This document shows, piece after piece, positions 1 through 7,475 of a stretch of 21,005 nt of DNA. The DNA comes from Atopobium sp. UBA6362. Lineage in GTDB: Bacteria > Actinomycetota > Coriobacteriia > Coriobacteriales > Atopobiaceae. The number at the start of each line of letters is the position of its first letter. The first letter of the stretch is position 1. Location: contig DJRK01000074.1 of NCBI GenBank assembly GCA_002440065.1, positions 1-21,005 of the forward strand. The letters are read 5' to 3'. The position numbers and the translations under genes were made by a program. The notes under the pieces are model-generated. The model was not told the DNA's origin. It did not search any database and saw nothing but the letters and a program-made list of their open reading frames with translations.

Positions 1-1082
1 TAGGCCTCATCACATGCAACTACTCCGGCAAGGCGACGGGACCCCTCACCGAGTACCGCCCCATCGCGTCCCTGCCGTACCTCGGCCGCTACCGCCTGGT
101 CGACTTCGCCCTGTCCAACATGGTCAACGCCGGCATCCGCACCGTAGGCATGATCATGCCGTACAACTACCGCTCGCTCATCGACCACGTCGAGTCGGGC
201 AAGGACTGGGACCTCGACCGCAAGAACGGCGGCCTGTTCATCCTGCCCGGCAGCGCCTTCGGCACCTCCCGCACCGGCGCGCGCTTCCTGCTGCGCGACC
301 TCGTGCACAACAAGGTGTACTTCACGCGCTCCAAGGCAGACTACGTGATCCTGAGCTCCGCGAACTTCGTGTACAACATGGACCTCGACAAGCTCTACGA
401 CGCCCACATCGCCTCCGGCGCGGACGTCACCGTGCTCACCTCCACGGCCTCCCAGGCCTATGAGGACGTCGTGGGCTTCGACGTGGCCGACGGCCGCGTC
501 ACGGGCGTCCACAACGGCGTGAACTTCGGCGACACGGCGTTCCTGGACTGCTTCATCATCAGCCGACAGCTGCTGCTCGACATGTTCGACTGGTACGCTC
601 CCACGGACTACCTCGACCTCTTCGAGGCCATGGCCGGCGACTTCGGCCGCGTGAACGTCCAGACGCTCGGCTTCGACGGCTACACCGCCGCCGTCTTCAC
701 CAAGAAGAGCTACTTCAAGTCCAACATGGACTTCCTCGACCCCAAGGTCTCCGACGAGGTCTTCCCGGCCGACCGCTTCATCAAGACCAAGGCCCACGAC
801 ACGCCTCCCGCGAAGTACGAGATCGGCAGCCACGTGACGAACTCCCGCGTGTCCTCCGGTTGCCGCATCTACGGCACCGTGACCGACTCGATCCTGGGCC
901 GCGACATCATCGTGGAGGCGGGCGCGACCGTGCGCAACTCCATCGTGATGCAGGGCTGTATCATCAAGAGCGGCGCCCGCGTCGAGAACGCCATCGTCGA
1001 CCGCGGCAACACGGTGCCCGCCGGCACCGAGCTGCGCGGCACGCCCGAGGACGTGCTCGTCAAAGAGAAGCGTCACAGCTAA
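1..1082 (+). CDS. glgD: GlgD, ADP-glucose pyrophosphorylase second subunit (5' partial)
   Basis: This is the GlgD subunit of glucose-1-phosphate adenylyltransferase, which partners GlgC to make ADP-glucose for glycogen synthesis in the cytoplasm. The reading frame is open from base 3 and the start lies before the window, so about 359 residues are visible and only a few are missing. The N-terminal part has the nucleotidyltransferase fold segment with ASLPYLGRYRLVDFALSN. The glycine-rich GGxGTRL loop of catalytic GlgC is replaced by GLITCNYSGKATGPL, which is the GlgD hallmark. The last third contains hexapeptide-type repeats typical of the left-handed beta-helix (SRVSSGCRIYGTVTDSIL, then NSIVMQGCIIKSGARVENAI). 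glgA starts 23 bp downstream, so the two are probably co-transcribed, and glgC would be expected just upstream of the window. Identification is by recognised family pattern. Confidence 0.92.
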   Translation, partial: GLITCNYSGKATGPLTEYRPIASLPYLGRYRLVDFALSNMVNAGIRTVGMIMPYNYRSLIDHVESGKDWDLDRKNGGLFILPGSAFGTSRTGARFLLRDLVHNKVYFTRSKADYVILSSANFVYNMDLDKLYDAHIASGADVTVLTSTASQAYEDVVGFDVADGRVTGVHNGVNFGDTAFLDCFIISRQLLLDMFDWYAPTDYLDLFEAMAGDFGRVNVQTLGFDGYTAAVFTKKSYFKSNMDFLDPKVSDEVFPADRFIKTKAHDTPPAKYEIGSHVTNSRVSSGCRIYGTVTDSILGRDIIVEAGATVRNSIVMQGCIIKSGARVENAIVDRGNTVPAGTELRGTPEDVLVKEKRHS

Positions 1083-1105
1083 GTTCAGAAAAGAGCGGAC
1101 ACCAC

Positions 1106-2605
1106 ATGGCTACTAACGCTAAGCGCAGGAAGATCAGGGTGTTGTTCGCAGGCTCCGAGGCCGTACCGTTCTCAAAGACGGGCGGCCTCGGGGACGTTGC
1201 GGGCTCCCTCCCTCGCGCCCTCAAGCATGCGGGCGCTCGCGCGGGGGTCATCACCCCGCTTTACGCGTCTATCCCGCAGGAGTACAAGGACCGGATGAAG
1301 CACGTGGCCGACTTCTACGTGCCCCTGGCCTGGAGAAACGTCTACTGCGGCATCGAGAAGCTCACGCTGCAGGGCCTTGACTTCTACTTCGTGGACAACA
1401 AGGACTACTTCGGCCGCGACGGCCTGTACGGCTACTTCGACGACGGGGAGCGCTTCGCGTTCTTCTCGAAGGCGATCTGCGAGGCCATCGCCCACGTGCC
1501 GGAGCTCGAGTGCGACGTCCTGCACTGCAACGACTGGCAGACGGCGCTGTGCCCGGTCTTCTTGCGCGAGTTCTACCGCGAGGTGCCGCAGTGCAACAAC
1601 GTGAAGGTCGTCTTCACCGTTCACAACGTGAAGTTCCAGGGCCAGTACGGCGACAAGGTCCTCGACGAGATCCTGGGCCTGGGCGGCATCCCCGCGGCCC
1701 GCGACCAGCTGCGCTGCGACAAGGACTCCATCAACTACATGAAGGGCGCCCTGTGCTACTCGGACTGGATCACCACGGTGAGCCCGAGCTATGCCAATGA
1801 GCTGCAGATGCCTTTCTACGGCGAGGGCATGGACGGCATCTTCCGCCGCCGCGCGAACGCGCTCTCGGGCATCCTGAACGGCATCGACCAGACGATCTGG
1901 AACCCGGCCTCGGACCCCATGATCCCCGCGAACTACTCGGCGAACGACCGCGGGCCCAAGGCGGAGTGCAAGCGCGCCCTCCAGGAGGAGTTGGGGCTCA
2001 ACCAGGACCCCACGCGCCCGCTCGTGGTCTCCATCGGCCGCCTGACCGACCAGAAGGGCCTGGGGCTCGTGCGCTACGCCATGGAGGGCCTCATGCGCCG
2101 CGGCGTGCAGGTGGCAATCCTGGGCACCGGCGACCACGACCACGAGGAGGCGTTCAAGTACTTCGCCTCCAAGTACCCCGGGCAGATGGCGGCGCGCATC
2201 GCCTTCGACAACGCGCTCTCGCACCGGATGTACGCGGGCGGCGACCTGCTGCTCATGCCGTCCGAGTTCGAGCCCTGCGGCCTTTCTCAAATGATCGCCA
2301 TGCGCTACGGCACCCTGCCCGTGGTGCGCGAGACCGGCGGCCTGCGCGACTCCGTGCAGCCGTACAACAAGTTCACCGGCGAGGGCACGGGCTTCTCGTT
2401 CGCGAACATGAACGCTGACGAGATGGCCGACACGCTGCTGGGCGCCTGCGAGATCTTCTGGACCGACCAGGACGCGTGGAACAGGCTCATAGACAACGCG
2501 ATGGCCGCAGACTTCAGCTGGCGCCGCGCCGCGAACGACTACATGGACATCTACCACTGGCTCCACCCGGAGATCATTCGGTACAACAAAAGGAGAGATA
2601 GGTAA
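1106..2605 (+). CDS. glgA: Glycogen synthase GlgA (GT5)
   Basis: ADP-glucose:alpha-1,4-glucan glucosyltransferase of 499 residues, close to the usual 475-500 of bacterial GlgA. It transfers glucose from ADP-glucose to the non-reducing end of glycogen. The ADP-glucose-binding KTGGLGDV motif is at residues 24-31. The C-terminal GT-B domain has SIGRLTDQKG and the conserved PSEFEPCGLSQ segment, with the expected glutamate at E389. The ATG at 1106 gives the usual short lead-in (MATNAKRRKIRVLFAGSE) before the first beta strand. The same frame is open further upstream, but that part overlaps glgD and has no GlgA similarity. The Shine-Dalgarno sequence is weak (AAGAGCGG), so translation may depend on glgD. 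The stop codon is followed after 2 bp by the next gene, indicating one operon for glucan synthesis and remodelling. Confidence 0.96.
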   Translation: MATNAKRRKIRVLFAGSEAVPFSKTGGLGDVAGSLPRALKHAGARAGVITPLYASIPQEYKDRMKHVADFYVPLAWRNVYCGIEKLTLQGLDFYFVDNKDYFGRDGLYGYFDDGERFAFFSKAICEAIAHVPELECDVLHCNDWQTALCPVFLREFYREVPQCNNVKVVFTVHNVKFQGQYGDKVLDEILGLGGIPAARDQLRCDKDSINYMKGALCYSDWITTVSPSYANELQMPFYGEGMDGIFRRRANALSGILNGIDQTIWNPASDPMIPANYSANDRGPKAECKRALQEELGLNQDPTRPLVVSIGRLTDQKGLGLVRYAMEGLMRRGVQVAILGTGDHDHEEAFKYFASKYPGQMAARIAFDNALSHRMYAGGDLLLMPSEFEPCGLSQMIAMRYGTLPVVRETGGLRDSVQPYNKFTGEGTGFSFANMNADEMADTLLGACEIFWTDQDAWNRLIDNAMAADFSWRRAANDYMDIYHWLHPEIIRYNKRRDR

Positions 2606-2607
2606 CC

Positions 2608-5600
2608 TTGAGAGCTCGCCACGTTACCTCCGAGAAAGAGTACAGGACTCCTTTCGGCGCCGCCCAACTGGGCGGCGTCGTCACGCTGGGGGTCGATGTG
2701 TGGGACGACGACGTCACGTTCTGCAACCTGCGCATCTGGACCGACGCCCACGGGGAGGAGCTCGTCGAGATGAAGGGCGTCGCCGAGGGCGACCACCTGC
2801 ACTTCTCGGCGGACTATAAGCCGGCGGAGCCCGGCGTCGTCTGGTACAGCTTCGACATCGAGGCCTCCGACGGCGCCGTGTGGCGCTACGGCGCGCGCCC
2901 CGGCTGGACGACGGGGGAGGGCTGCTTCGCGTACGGGGACGCCCCTTCTTTCCAGCTCACGGTCTATGTGCCGCGCAAGGAGCAGCCCGACTGGTACAAG
3001 AACGGCATCGTGTACCAGATCTTCCCGGACCGCTTCGCGCGCGGCGAGGACTGGCGCGAGCTCGCGGAGGCCTCGCTCGGCCGCGAGCGCAAGGGGCCGG
3101 AGCGCGTGCTCGTGGAGGACTGGGACACGCCCACCACGTACAAGCGCAACGAGGACACCTCCATCGCCCGCTGGGACTTCTACGGCGGCACGCTCTCGGG
3201 CATCCGCGAGAAGCTCGGCTACCTGCGCGACCTCGGCATCACGTGCATCTACCTGAACCCGGTCTTCGAGGCGGCGAGCAACCACCGCTACGACACGGCC
3301 GACTACCTCAGGATCGACCCCATGCTGGGCGACGAGAAGGCCTTCGGGCGGCTCTGCGACGAGGCCGCCGAGATGGGCATCTCCATCATCCTCGACGGGG
3401 TGTGGAACCACTGCGGCCGCGACTCGATCTACTTCAACCGCGACGGGAACTACCCCGGCGCCGGCGCCTGGCAGGCGGAGCGCGACGGCGTGGAGTCGCC
3501 CTATGCCGACTGGTTCTCTTTCCATGAGGACGGGTCCTACGACGGCTGGTGGGGCAACACCGACCTGCCGAGCTTCAACGAGGACGGGACGGGCTTCCGC
3601 GAGTTTTTGTGCGGGCGCGACGGCGTGGTGCGCAAGTGGCTGCGCGCGGGCGCGGCCGGCTGGCGCATGGACGTGGCCGACGAGCTCTCCGACGAGATGA
3701 TCGCGCAGATCAAGTCCGCGATCCTGGCCGAGAAGGGCGACGGCGTGCTCATCGGCGAGGTCTGGGAGGACGCGTCGAACAAGCTCGCCTACGGCAAGCT
3801 GCGCCAGTACTTCGAGGGCGCCGAGCTCGACGGGGCGATGAACTACCCGCTGCGCACGGGGCTTCTCGGCTTCATAAGAAACGAGATCGGGGCGCCGGAG
3901 CTTGCCGCCCGCCTGGAGCAGCTGCGCGAGAACTACCCGCGCGAGGCGCTCTATTCTTGCCTGAACATCCTGGGAGGGCACGACCGCGAGCGCCTGTTCA
4001 CGATGCTCGGCGGCGCGCCCGACCCCGACACCCTCACCGAGGACCAGCGCGAGACGTTCCGCCTCGACGCGGGGCAGGCGAGCCTCGCCATGAGCCGCCT
4101 GTGGATCTGCGTGCTGCTGCAGATGACGCTGCCGGGCGTGCCGAGCGTCTACTACGGCGACGAGCTGGGGCTCGAGGGCTTCCGCGACCCGTACAACCGC
4201 GCGACGATGCCCTGGGGCGGCGGCCGGACCGACTGCCGCAACGTCTTCCGCAACGCCATCGCCGTGCGCAAGACCCTGCCGGTGCTCGTGGACGGCGACT
4301 TCGAGCCCTTTAGCAGCGGCGAGGACGTCTTTGGCTTCTGGCGGCGCGGCGAGGACGGCGGCCAGGTGTGCGTGCTCGCGAACGCGAGCCTGCACGATGC
4401 CCATACGGTGCGCGTCCCCATGGTTTCCGAGGCGGTCTCGGACGTGGTGAGCGGGCAGGCCCCGCGCGTGGTGAAGGGCCAGGCCGAGGTCTTCCTGTGG
4501 CCGCTCGGCACGGCGATCCTGCACTTCCACAAGGCCGCGCGCCTGCAGGCGCCGCTCGAGCGCGGCATGGGCGTGCTCTGCCACATCACGAGCGTGCCCA
4601 ACGCTTCGGGCCCCGGCACCCTGGGTGCCCCGGCGAGGCGCTTCGTCGACTGGCTGGCCGATGCGGGCGTGAAGTACTGGCAGGTGCTCCCGGTGAACCC
4701 GGCCGACGGCTACGGCTCGCCGTATGCGGGCCTCTCGGCCTTCGCGGGGGCGCCGGCCATGCTCGAGCACGGCATCGAGGGCACGCTGCGCTCGCTCAAG
4801 GGCGTCGAGAAGACCCGTGAGTTCCGCGAGTACTGCGAGGAGAACGAGTACTGGCTCACGGCCTACGCCACGTTCAGTGCCATCAAGGACCTCCTGGGCG
4901 AGGGGCCGTGGCAGGAGTGGCCCGAGAAGTACCGCCGCTACGACCCCGAGCTCGAGAAGCGCCCGGAGCTCGCGGCGGGCGTGCTGCGCCACCGCAAGCT
5001 GCAGTTCGCCTTCTCGCGCGAGTGGGACGAGCTGCGCCGCTATGCGAACGAGCGCGGCGTGAGCATCGTGGGCGACATGCCGATGTACGTCTCGGGAGAC
5101 TCCGCCGACGTGTGGAGCGAGCCCGATATCTTCGACGTGGACGAGCGCGGCTATGCCCGCCGCGTGGCCGGCGCCCCGGGCGACGCCTTCGCGCCCGAGG
5201 GACAGGTGTGGGGCAACCCGACGTATCGCTGGGACGTCCTGCGCGAGCAGGGCTACGGCTGGTGGCTGTGCCGCTTCAGCCGCGCGCTCGCGGTGTACGA
5301 CTACGTGCGGCTCGACCACTTCATCGGGTTCTCCTCGTACTTCTCGATTCCCGAGGGGGAGGGCGCGGCGAAGGGGTCCTTCTCGTTTGGGCCGGGGGCA
5401 GAGCTCTTCCGCGCGGCGTACGCGCAGCTGGGGCCGCTGCCGTTCATCGCCGAGGACCTGGGCGTGATCACGCCGGCCGTCCGCGCCCTCGTGGCCGAGA
5501 CGGGCATCCCCGGCATGGACGTGGTGCAGTTCGCGGACGGCGACGTGCGCGACGGGTACGCGCCCAAGCCCGAGTGCGTGGTCTATGCGGGCACGCACGA

Positions 5601-5871
5601 CAACCAGACGCTGCTCGGGTGGGTCGAGTCGCGCTTCGGCGTCGAGGGCGAGGAGGCCCGCGAGCTTGCGGGGAGCATCGCGCGCGACGTGCTCGCCGCG
5701 CCCAACGCGCTCGCGGTCATGCAGCTCCAGGACGTGCTGGGGCTCGACGACGACGCCCGCATGAACGTCCCCGGCGTGGCCGAGGGCAACTGGTCTTGGC
5801 AAGCCAAGGAGGCCGACGTGCTCGCCGCGTCCGCGCACCTGCGCGAGCTCGTGGAGGCGAGCGGCCGGTAG
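2608..5871 (+). CDS. Fused GH13 alpha-amylase/debranching-type enzyme and GH77 4-alpha-glucanotransferase (MalQ)
   Basis: A 1087-residue protein joining two glycoside hydrolases. Residues about 1-125 look like an N-terminal beta-sandwich, as in neopullulanase-type enzymes. Residues about 128-565 are a GH13 barrel opening with DWYKNGIVYQIFPDRFARG. Its regions are DGVWNH (D263), GWRMDVADE (nucleophile D355), GEVWED (acid/base E384) and GGHDRERL (D459). Residues about 650-1087 are a complete GH77 domain with GDMPMYVSGDSADVW, VRLDHFIGF (nucleophile D903), FIAEDLG (acid/base E949) and YAGTHDN (D998). All catalytic residues of both halves are present, so both activities are expected. The start is a TTG, 2 bp after the glgA stop, with AGGAGA about 12 bp upstream; no better ATG is near. 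Known family roles suggest hydrolysis of alpha-glucans plus disproportionation of maltodextrins. The GH13 subfamily and linkage preference (alpha-1,4 or alpha-1,6) cannot be settled by eye. Confidence 0.93.
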   Translation: MRARHVTSEKEYRTPFGAAQLGGVVTLGVDVWDDDVTFCNLRIWTDAHGEELVEMKGVAEGDHLHFSADYKPAEPGVVWYSFDIEASDGAVWRYGARPGWTTGEGCFAYGDAPSFQLTVYVPRKEQPDWYKNGIVYQIFPDRFARGEDWRELAEASLGRERKGPERVLVEDWDTPTTYKRNEDTSIARWDFYGGTLSGIREKLGYLRDLGITCIYLNPVFEAASNHRYDTADYLRIDPMLGDEKAFGRLCDEAAEMGISIILDGVWNHCGRDSIYFNRDGNYPGAGAWQAERDGVESPYADWFSFHEDGSYDGWWGNTDLPSFNEDGTGFREFLCGRDGVVRKWLRAGAAGWRMDVADELSDEMIAQIKSAILAEKGDGVLIGEVWEDASNKLAYGKLRQYFEGAELDGAMNYPLRTGLLGFIRNEIGAPELAARLEQLRENYPREALYSCLNILGGHDRERLFTMLGGAPDPDTLTEDQRETFRLDAGQASLAMSRLWICVLLQMTLPGVPSVYYGDELGLEGFRDPYNRATMPWGGGRTDCRNVFRNAIAVRKTLPVLVDGDFEPFSSGEDVFGFWRRGEDGGQVCVLANASLHDAHTVRVPMVSEAVSDVVSGQAPRVVKGQAEVFLWPLGTAILHFHKAARLQAPLERGMGVLCHITSVPNASGPGTLGAPARRFVDWLADAGVKYWQVLPVNPADGYGSPYAGLSAFAGAPAMLEHGIEGTLRSLKGVEKTREFREYCEENEYWLTAYATFSAIKDLLGEGPWQEWPEKYRRYDPELEKRPELAAGVLRHRKLQFAFSREWDELRRYANERGVSIVGDMPMYVSGDSADVWSEPDIFDVDERGYARRVAGAPGDAFAPEGQVWGNPTYRWDVLREQGYGWWLCRFSRALAVYDYVRLDHFIGFSSYFSIPEGEGAAKGSFSFGPGAELFRAAYAQLGPLPFIAEDLGVITPAVRALVAETGIPGMDVVQFADGDVRDGYAPKPECVVYAGTHDNQTLLGWVESRFGVEGEEARELAGSIARDVLAAPNALAVMQLQDVLGLDDDARMNVPGVAEGNWSWQAKEADVLAASAHLRELVEASGR

Positions 5872-5901
5872 ACCGGCAGTGGGAATCGCTTCTTTGCAAG
5901 G

Positions 5902-5941
5902 GCGCCCCCGGAGCCGCGGCCATAGGCGGCTCCGGGGGCGC
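5902..5941 (+). terminator. Intrinsic terminator of the glg operon
   Basis: A perfect 15-bp stem lies 30 bp after the fusion gene: GCGCCCCCGGAGCCG at 5902-5916 pairs with CGGCTCCGGGGGCGC at 5927-5941, with a 10-nt loop. The following T-tract is minimal (TTCGT), as is common in high-G+C Actinobacteria. Its position at the end of the operon supports termination. Confidence 0.8.
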
Positions 5942-5962
5942 TTCGTGCACAGGGACAGTTGC

Positions 5963-5992
5963 TTGACCAATTCGAAAATAACCGATGCTAAT
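5963..5992 (+). promoter_or_regulatory. Candidate promoter for the low-G+C gene pair
   Basis: TTGACC at 5963-5968 is followed after 18 bp by GCTAAT (5987-5992) in the A+T-rich stretch after the glg terminator. The match is 5/6 for the -35 and 4/6 for the -10. It would leave a leader of about 110 nt before the ATG at 6112. The rest of the gene-free stretch 5942-6111 is A+T-rich with no other clear signal. Confidence 0.35.
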
Positions 5993-6111
5993 AAGAAGTG
6001 AAGCTGAGTAATGTTTCAAATGACTGTTGGCTGGGTAGCTTAATTAAAAGTAAGAAAAGTGCTGCTGCTTGACTTCCTTGGGGTACATCGCGTCCAGCTG
6101 GGGTGATTGCC

Positions 6112-6498
6112 ATGAGAAAGTTTCTAAGTGCTCGTCGGCCCTCTTTTATACTTCTATTGCCCATACTATTGGCGGCGCTGCTCCTATTTACCTGGCTGTA
6201 CCTCTACGCCCATTCTTCAGGTGACGGCATCAACCGGTACGGTGAATCCTATGGCCTATCTTCGGAAGACTCGGATCCCGATTTAATCGCCGCAATCGGA
6301 CTGTTTGGCGTTCGGGGATATGTAAAGAAAAACGATCTTGACAATATCGGCGACCGGCCAACATCGCCCGAGGAAGCCGCGAGGCTCCATGGCGATGACG
6401 CAACAATCCCCCTCTATCTTTCCGATGGAAGAACGGTTATAGGAGCGTTTCCCATAACCGTGTATGTAGGTCCGACAGAAGGAGGAGCTCATGAATAA
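6112..6498 (+). CDS. Small membrane-anchored protein of unknown function, paralogous domain to the next gene
   Basis: Not recognised as a named family. The 128-residue product has a basic N-terminus (MRKFLSARRPSF), one strong membrane helix at about residues 12-32, and an exposed domain of about 95 residues. That domain reads YGESYGLSSEDSDPDLIAAI, then GVRGYVKKNDLD, TSPEEAARL, and IPLYLSDGRTVIGAF. The same order of motifs occurs in the following protein. From memory, similar DLIAA-GYV-DL-TSPEEA-LPLY-DG modules are common in secreted or anchored Gram-positive proteins, without known activity. ATG 6112 was chosen because GGGGTG lies 6 bp upstream; an in-frame GTG at 6103 would add three residues. 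The last 8 bp overlap the next gene, implying translational coupling. G+C content is visibly below that of the flanks. Confidence 0.7.
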   Translation: MRKFLSARRPSFILLLPILLAALLLFTWLYLYAHSSGDGINRYGESYGLSSEDSDPDLIAAIGLFGVRGYVKKNDLDNIGDRPTSPEEAARLHGDDATIPLYLSDGRTVIGAFPITVYVGPTEGGAHE

Positions 6499-7243
6499 AT
6501 TGTTGAAGAGTGCTGGTCTCTGCTTATGCTTGGGGGGTCTGCTTAGCCTTTGGGGTGCCTTTGTTTTTGTAGCTGAGGCTGCTCCCGTCGAGTTCGGAAC
6601 CAATGCAAGTGGGCAAAAGTATGGCGTAGAGCTGTTCTCTGAAACCGATCTTGATTTAATCGCTGCGGTCGGAACCGACGGTGTACAGGGCTATGTTCGC
6701 GCAGAGGATTTGGAAGAATCCAATCCCACATCTCCAGCCGCGGCGCTCGCCGAATCTTCGAAAGACGCTTTCCTCGTTCCTCTATATGCGGATGACGGGG
6801 AAACTGTGTTGGGTAGTTTTGAAGTGGCCCCAATGCGGCAAAGCCTGAAGGACGTTGTCGGGGTAACTCCTTATGGAACTTCTTATTCGTCATATAAAAC
6901 GTTTACAGTTTCGGGAGTTTCGTATCAAAATCGAGCATCTACTGCGACTTATTCCAATCTCGGCAGCGTCCAAGCTCGCGTTTATGTTGGGAGGATCAGT
7001 GGCTCTGTGCCCGCGGGGCACCTCGGTTATCGCTGTAGGCTATATAACGATAGCGGCGTGCTGCTTAGGGCCAGTAATTACGCTTACAACAATCAGACGT
7101 CCGTTGGCGTTGAAGGGTATACGGAATACCCTGCAAACTCGGGAGCATTTTATTCCTCGGGGTTTACGAAGGTCTGGAACAGCTCGACCTCATCTTATTC
7201 GGGAGAGTTCTCCACCTACAGATCTCCGAGTCAGAGCTTCTAG
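6491..7243 (+). CDS. Secreted protein of unknown function
   Basis: A 250-residue exported protein. Residues 1-30 form a signal peptide with a KLLK n-region, a long hydrophobic core and a probable cleavage at AEA/AP; there is no lipobox at that site, so it should be released rather than lipidated. Residues about 45-105 repeat the domain of the preceding protein (YGVELFSETDLDLIAAV, GVQGYVRAEDL, TSPAAAL, VPLYADDGETVLGSF). Residues about 120-250 are a Ser/Thr/Tyr/Asn/Gly-rich, predicted beta-strand domain (YGTSYSSYKTFTVSG, GHLGYRCRLYNDSGVLL, NSGAFYSSGFTKVWN) ending in SPSQSF. I recall similar tails in uncharacterised secreted Gram-positive proteins but can assign no function. A strong AAGGAGG site sits just before the ATG at 6491 inside the upstream gene, so high expression is plausible. 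No enzyme motif or cysteine framework is seen. Confidence 0.72.
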   Translation: MNKLLKSAGLCLCLGGLLSLWGAFVFVAEAAPVEFGTNASGQKYGVELFSETDLDLIAAVGTDGVQGYVRAEDLEESNPTSPAAALAESSKDAFLVPLYADDGETVLGSFEVAPMRQSLKDVVGVTPYGTSYSSYKTFTVSGVSYQNRASTATYSNLGSVQARVYVGRISGSVPAGHLGYRCRLYNDSGVLLRASNYAYNNQTSVGVEGYTEYPANSGAFYSSGFTKVWNSSTSSYSGEFSTYRSPSQSF

Positions 7244-7475
7244 TGTGTAGCCTGTACCGAACCGTACGGCTCAAAACTGCAAGTGAGATGCATTGTTGAG
7301 CGTGGGCAAGACTCGCCCGAAATAAAGAAATATCGATTGTAAATCGATGCTATGCAAACGCCCGTACCGGAGAGGCTTCTACGGCTTCTAAAGACGAGCG
7401 TTTCGCACTAGCCGCCTCGTCATTCCTGTTGGTTAATTATCGTGCGCAAGCAGCATATTATCCGAGTGATTGGCG
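7244..7475. other. Low-G+C intergenic stretch between convergent genes, with small hairpins
   Basis: 232 bp without a convincing gene, between the secreted-protein gene and the convergent regulator. It contains a perfect 7-bp hairpin, ATCGATT-GTA-AATCGAT (7332-7348), and a looser GACGAG/CTCGTC inverted repeat (7393-7398 with 7416-7421). Neither is followed by a good T-tract, so terminators are possible but weakly supported. Base composition shifts back to high G+C near 7476, marking the right edge of the atypical patch. Confidence 0.4.

Noticed and set aside
2551..5970. Very long open frame on the minus strand opposite the GH13-GH77 fusion
   Set aside because: It is the antisense shadow of a G+C-rich gene: composition is dominated by Arg, Ala, His, Val and Leu, no domain is recognisable, and the + strand protein has every catalytic motif.
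6069..6100. TTGACT at 6069 as the -35 of the membrane-protein gene
   Set aside because: No -10-like hexamer lies 16-18 bp downstream, and the position is too close to the start codon.
6491..7243. Lactococcin 972-type bacteriocin
   Set aside because: The protein is far longer than that family, lacks its C-terminal pattern as I know it, and no ABC exporter or immunity gene is adjacent.
7332..7348. ATCGATT/AATCGAT hairpin as a terminator of the secreted-protein gene
   Set aside because: The stem is short and A+T-rich with no T-tract; kept only as a hairpin in the intergenic entry.
7244..7475. tRNA, attachment site or flanking direct repeats that would define a mobile island
   Set aside because: No tRNA-like fold, integrase or matching direct repeats were found at the edges of the low-G+C patch.
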